Assembly: GCF_022538055.1 (NCBI RefSeq)
Contig: NZ_JAKZAM010000002.1
Span: 1-64,000, forward strand
Direction of reading: 5' to 3'
Source of the DNA: Cognataquiflexum nitidum
GTDB lineage: Bacteria; Bacteroidota; Bacteroidia; Cytophagales; Cyclobacteriaceae
DNA: 64,000 nucleotides
The notes under the pieces are model-generated. The model saw only the letters and a program-made list of their open reading frames with translations, made no database searches and was not told the origin of the DNA. Position 1 is the stretch's first letter, and the number at the start of each line of letters is the position of its first letter. Positions 62,096 through 64,000 of this stretch are shown piece by piece. The position numbers were made by a program, and so were the translations under genes.

Positions 62096-64000
62096 ATGAT
62101 CCTCTTTTTCCAATCTCCCAAAGCCCTGATTTATGCTGTTCAGGCCAAAAACCCTCTCCCTCAACAAGATATTGACAAACTGAATTGGCTCTTTGGTGAG
62201 TCCAAACAGATCCAGGCTGACAAAGTCTTGGGAAAATTTGCCGGTCCTAGAAAGGAAATGATCACGCCTTGGTCTACCAATGCGGTAGAAATCACGGTCA
62301 ATATGGGGATTTTGGGAATCCAAAGAATGGAAGAATACTTCCCGATAACCGAAAATGACAGCATTGACCCGATGCTTCAAAAAGTATATGAGGGATTGGA
62401 TCAGGATATTTTTGATATCCATTTGCAGCCTGAAAGAATCATCCCGGTTACAGACATCAAAGCTTACAACCAAAAAGAAGGTTTGGCCCTCAGTCAAGAA
62501 GAGGTGGATTACTTGGAAGGAGTAAGCAAATCATTGGGTAGGCCTCTTACAGATTCAGAAGTTTTCGGATTCAGTCAGGTCAATTCGGAGCATTGCCGAC
62601 ACAAGATTTTCAACGGTACTTTTGTGATTGACGGGGTTGAAAAGGACAAGACGCTTTTTCAGCTGATCAAGGAAACTTCCAAAAGACATCCCAATAAAAT
62701 CGTTTCCGCCTACAAAGACAACGTGGCTTTTGTAGACGGACCCAAGGCACAACAATTTGCACCAAAAACACAGGATAAAGCTGATTTTTTTGAGACTGAA
62801 ACCATACAAACGGTCATATCCCTCAAGGCAGAAACACACAATTTCCCGACTACAGTCGAGCCTTTTAACGGTGCAGCTACCGGCGCCGGCGGAGAAATTA
62901 GGGACAGGTTGGCAGGTGGAACAGCCTCCATTCCTTTGGCGGGAACTGCTGTTTACATGACTTCCTATCCAAGGTCCGAGACTGGTAGAAGTTGGGAGAA
63001 AGACCTGACCGAAAGGAAATGGCTCTACCAAACTCCGATGGATATCCTGATCAAAGCTTCCAACGGAGCTTCAGATTTTGGAAATAAATTTGGTCAGCCC
63101 TTGATCTGCGGATCGGTATTGACTTTTGAGCATGAGGAAGACGGAAAATCCCACGGATTTGACAAAGTCATCATGCTGGCAGGTGGAGTCGGATTTACAA
63201 GGAAAGAATACGCCAAGAAAAACGAACCTAGCAAGGGTGATAAAATCATCGTCATGGGCGGGGACAACTACCGCATAGGTATGGGCGGTGGAGCGGTTTC
63301 GTCTGTAAATACGGGTGAATTCAGCAATGCCATAGAGTTGAACGCCATCCAACGTTCCAATCCGGAGATGCAAAAGCGGGTTTCCAATGTGATCCGCGCC
63401 ATGGCCGAGTCTCATGAGAATCCGATCATTTCCATCCATGACCACGGAGCCGGAGGGCATTTGAACTGCCTGTCTGAATTGGTGGAAAGTACAGGTGGAA
63501 CGATTCATTTGGACAAATTGCCGGTTGGCGACCCCACACTTTCTGCCAAAGAAATCATCGGAAACGAATCTCAGGAAAGAATGGGATTGGTGGTACATGA
63601 AAAGGATGTGGCTACACTTCAAAGGATTGCGGAGAGAGAAAGAGCGCCATTCTATGTCGTAGGTGAAACTACCGGAGACATGCATTTCAAATTTGAGAAT
63701 TTTGAAACAGAGGAGAAGCCCGTCGATTGGGATTTGGCCTATATGTTTGGAAGTTCGCCAAAAACCATTTTGGAGGATACTCCTGCAACGACAGATTACG
63801 AAGAGCCAAAATACTCAGCCAAGGAGCTGAAAACATACATTGAGCAGGTTTTGCAATTGGAAGCTGTGGCTTGTAAGGATTGGTTGACCAATAAAGTTGA
63901 CCGTTCTGTCACGGGAAGAGTGGCCAAGCAGCAGACCACGGGAGAAATCCAATTGCCCTTGAACAATGTGGCAGTGATGGCTTTGGACTTTACAGGAGAA
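62096..64000 (+). CDS. purL: Phosphoribosylformylglycinamidine synthase (FGAM synthase), 5' part
   Basis: This is the open N-terminal 635 codons of a large single-chain PurL (family length about 1220-1300 residues) that runs past the window end. It catalyses ATP- and glutamine-dependent FGAM formation in purine synthesis. Recognisable features are the N-terminal domain, GFSQVNSEHCRHKIF (near residue 155), then KAETHNFPTTVEPFNGAATG and GGEIRDRLAGG, the GGDNYRIGMGGGAVSS loop, and ISIHDHGAGGHLNCLSE. The C-terminal glutaminase domain lies outside. ATG 62096 is the first plausible start, after a C/T-rich leader. No other pur gene is visible. Confidence 0.97.
   Translation, partial: MILFFQSPKALIYAVQAKNPLPQQDIDKLNWLFGESKQIQADKVLGKFAGPRKEMITPWSTNAVEITVNMGILGIQRMEEYFPITENDSIDPMLQKVYEGLDQDIFDIHLQPERIIPVTDIKAYNQKEGLALSQEEVDYLEGVSKSLGRPLTDSEVFGFSQVNSEHCRHKIFNGTFVIDGVEKDKTLFQLIKETSKRHPNKIVSAYKDNVAFVDGPKAQQFAPKTQDKADFFETETIQTVISLKAETHNFPTTVEPFNGAATGAGGEIRDRLAGGTASIPLAGTAVYMTSYPRSETGRSWEKDLTERKWLYQTPMDILIKASNGASDFGNKFGQPLICGSVLTFEHEEDGKSHGFDKVIMLAGGVGFTRKEYAKKNEPSKGDKIIVMGGDNYRIGMGGGAVSSVNTGEFSNAIELNAIQRSNPEMQKRVSNVIRAMAESHENPIISIHDHGAGGHLNCLSELVESTGGTIHLDKLPVGDPTLSAKEIIGNESQERMGLVVHEKDVATLQRIAERERAPFYVVGETTGDMHFKFENFETEEKPVDWDLAYMFGSSPKTILEDTPATTDYEEPKYSAKELKTYIEQVLQLEAVACKDWLTNKVDRSVTGRVAKQQTTGEIQLPLNNVAVMALDFTGE

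Overview
The window reads as chromosomal DNA from a member of the Bacteroidota, most likely the Cytophagales (a Cyclobacteriaceae/Algoriphagus-like genome). This is inferred from AT-rich intergenic DNA, start codons with few Shine-Dalgarno sequences, two promoters of the Bacteroidota type (TTTG, 18-19 nt spacer, TAnnTTTG), many lipoproteins and Tat-exported oxidoreductases, and protein family content (SusC/D-free but rich in Gfo/Idh/MocA, GH20, TolC, RND, PIN/VapB-like modules). Species cannot be fixed from sequence alone.

Layout. 1-840: tandem array of a ~110 bp repeat. 836-4190 (minus): a three-gene set for L-fucose-like sugar use (FAH-family hydrolase, SDR dehydrogenase, FucP-type permease). 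4405-5491: ECF sigma factor with a translationally coupled membrane protein. 5767-8384: two-subunit molybdenum hydroxylase (isoquinoline 1-oxidoreductase type). 8796-11509: AGCS sodium:alanine symporter and glycerate kinase. 11800-12618: KilA-N protein. 12708-17490 (minus): acyl-CoA dehydrogenase, sugar acetyltransferase, DinB-like protein and ceramidase-like lipoprotein, the last preceded by a VapC-type toxin-antitoxin pair. 18284-23967: ABC exporter, NTF2-like protein, stand-alone response regulator, SLC13 permease. 23968-25140: gene-less DNA with decayed coding sequence and a 137 bp nested inverted repeat. 25144-26486: NAPE-PLD-like hydrolase and an acyl-carrier-like protein lacking the phosphopantetheine serine. 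26624-32754: RND efflux operon with its TetR regulator and two matching operators. 33075-38476: Gfo/Idh oxidoreductase, outer-membrane barrel, S33 hydrolase, M28 peptidase. 38593-43712: TetR, ABC, HlyD and TolC operon whose ABC ATPase has lost most catalytic motifs. 43928-48521: Gfo/Idh oxidoreductase, GH20 hexosaminidase, an antitoxin remnant and an epimerase-like protein. 48774-49310: antitoxin with a broken toxin. 49523-55072: ABC permease fused to an M1 peptidase, its ATPase, and a TraB/GumN protein. 55353-58595: SoxB-like metallophosphatase and DEAD-box helicase. 58738-60860: Fic gene lying between copies of the ~110 bp repeat, beside a truncated Tat-signal leader. 61067-61696: unknown gene. 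62096-64000: purL, running off the window end.

The most unusual signals are: (a) G-poor, short-word degenerate tracts directly before start codons of many unrelated genes; (b) two ~110 bp repeat arrays about 60 kb apart on opposite strands, one of them next to the Fic gene; (c) the degenerate ABC exporter ATPase; (d) the serine-less ACP-like protein next to a phospholipase-like hydrolase; and (e) an exact 16 bp palindrome upstream of the Fic gene. No tRNA, rRNA, CRISPR array or intact transposase was found.
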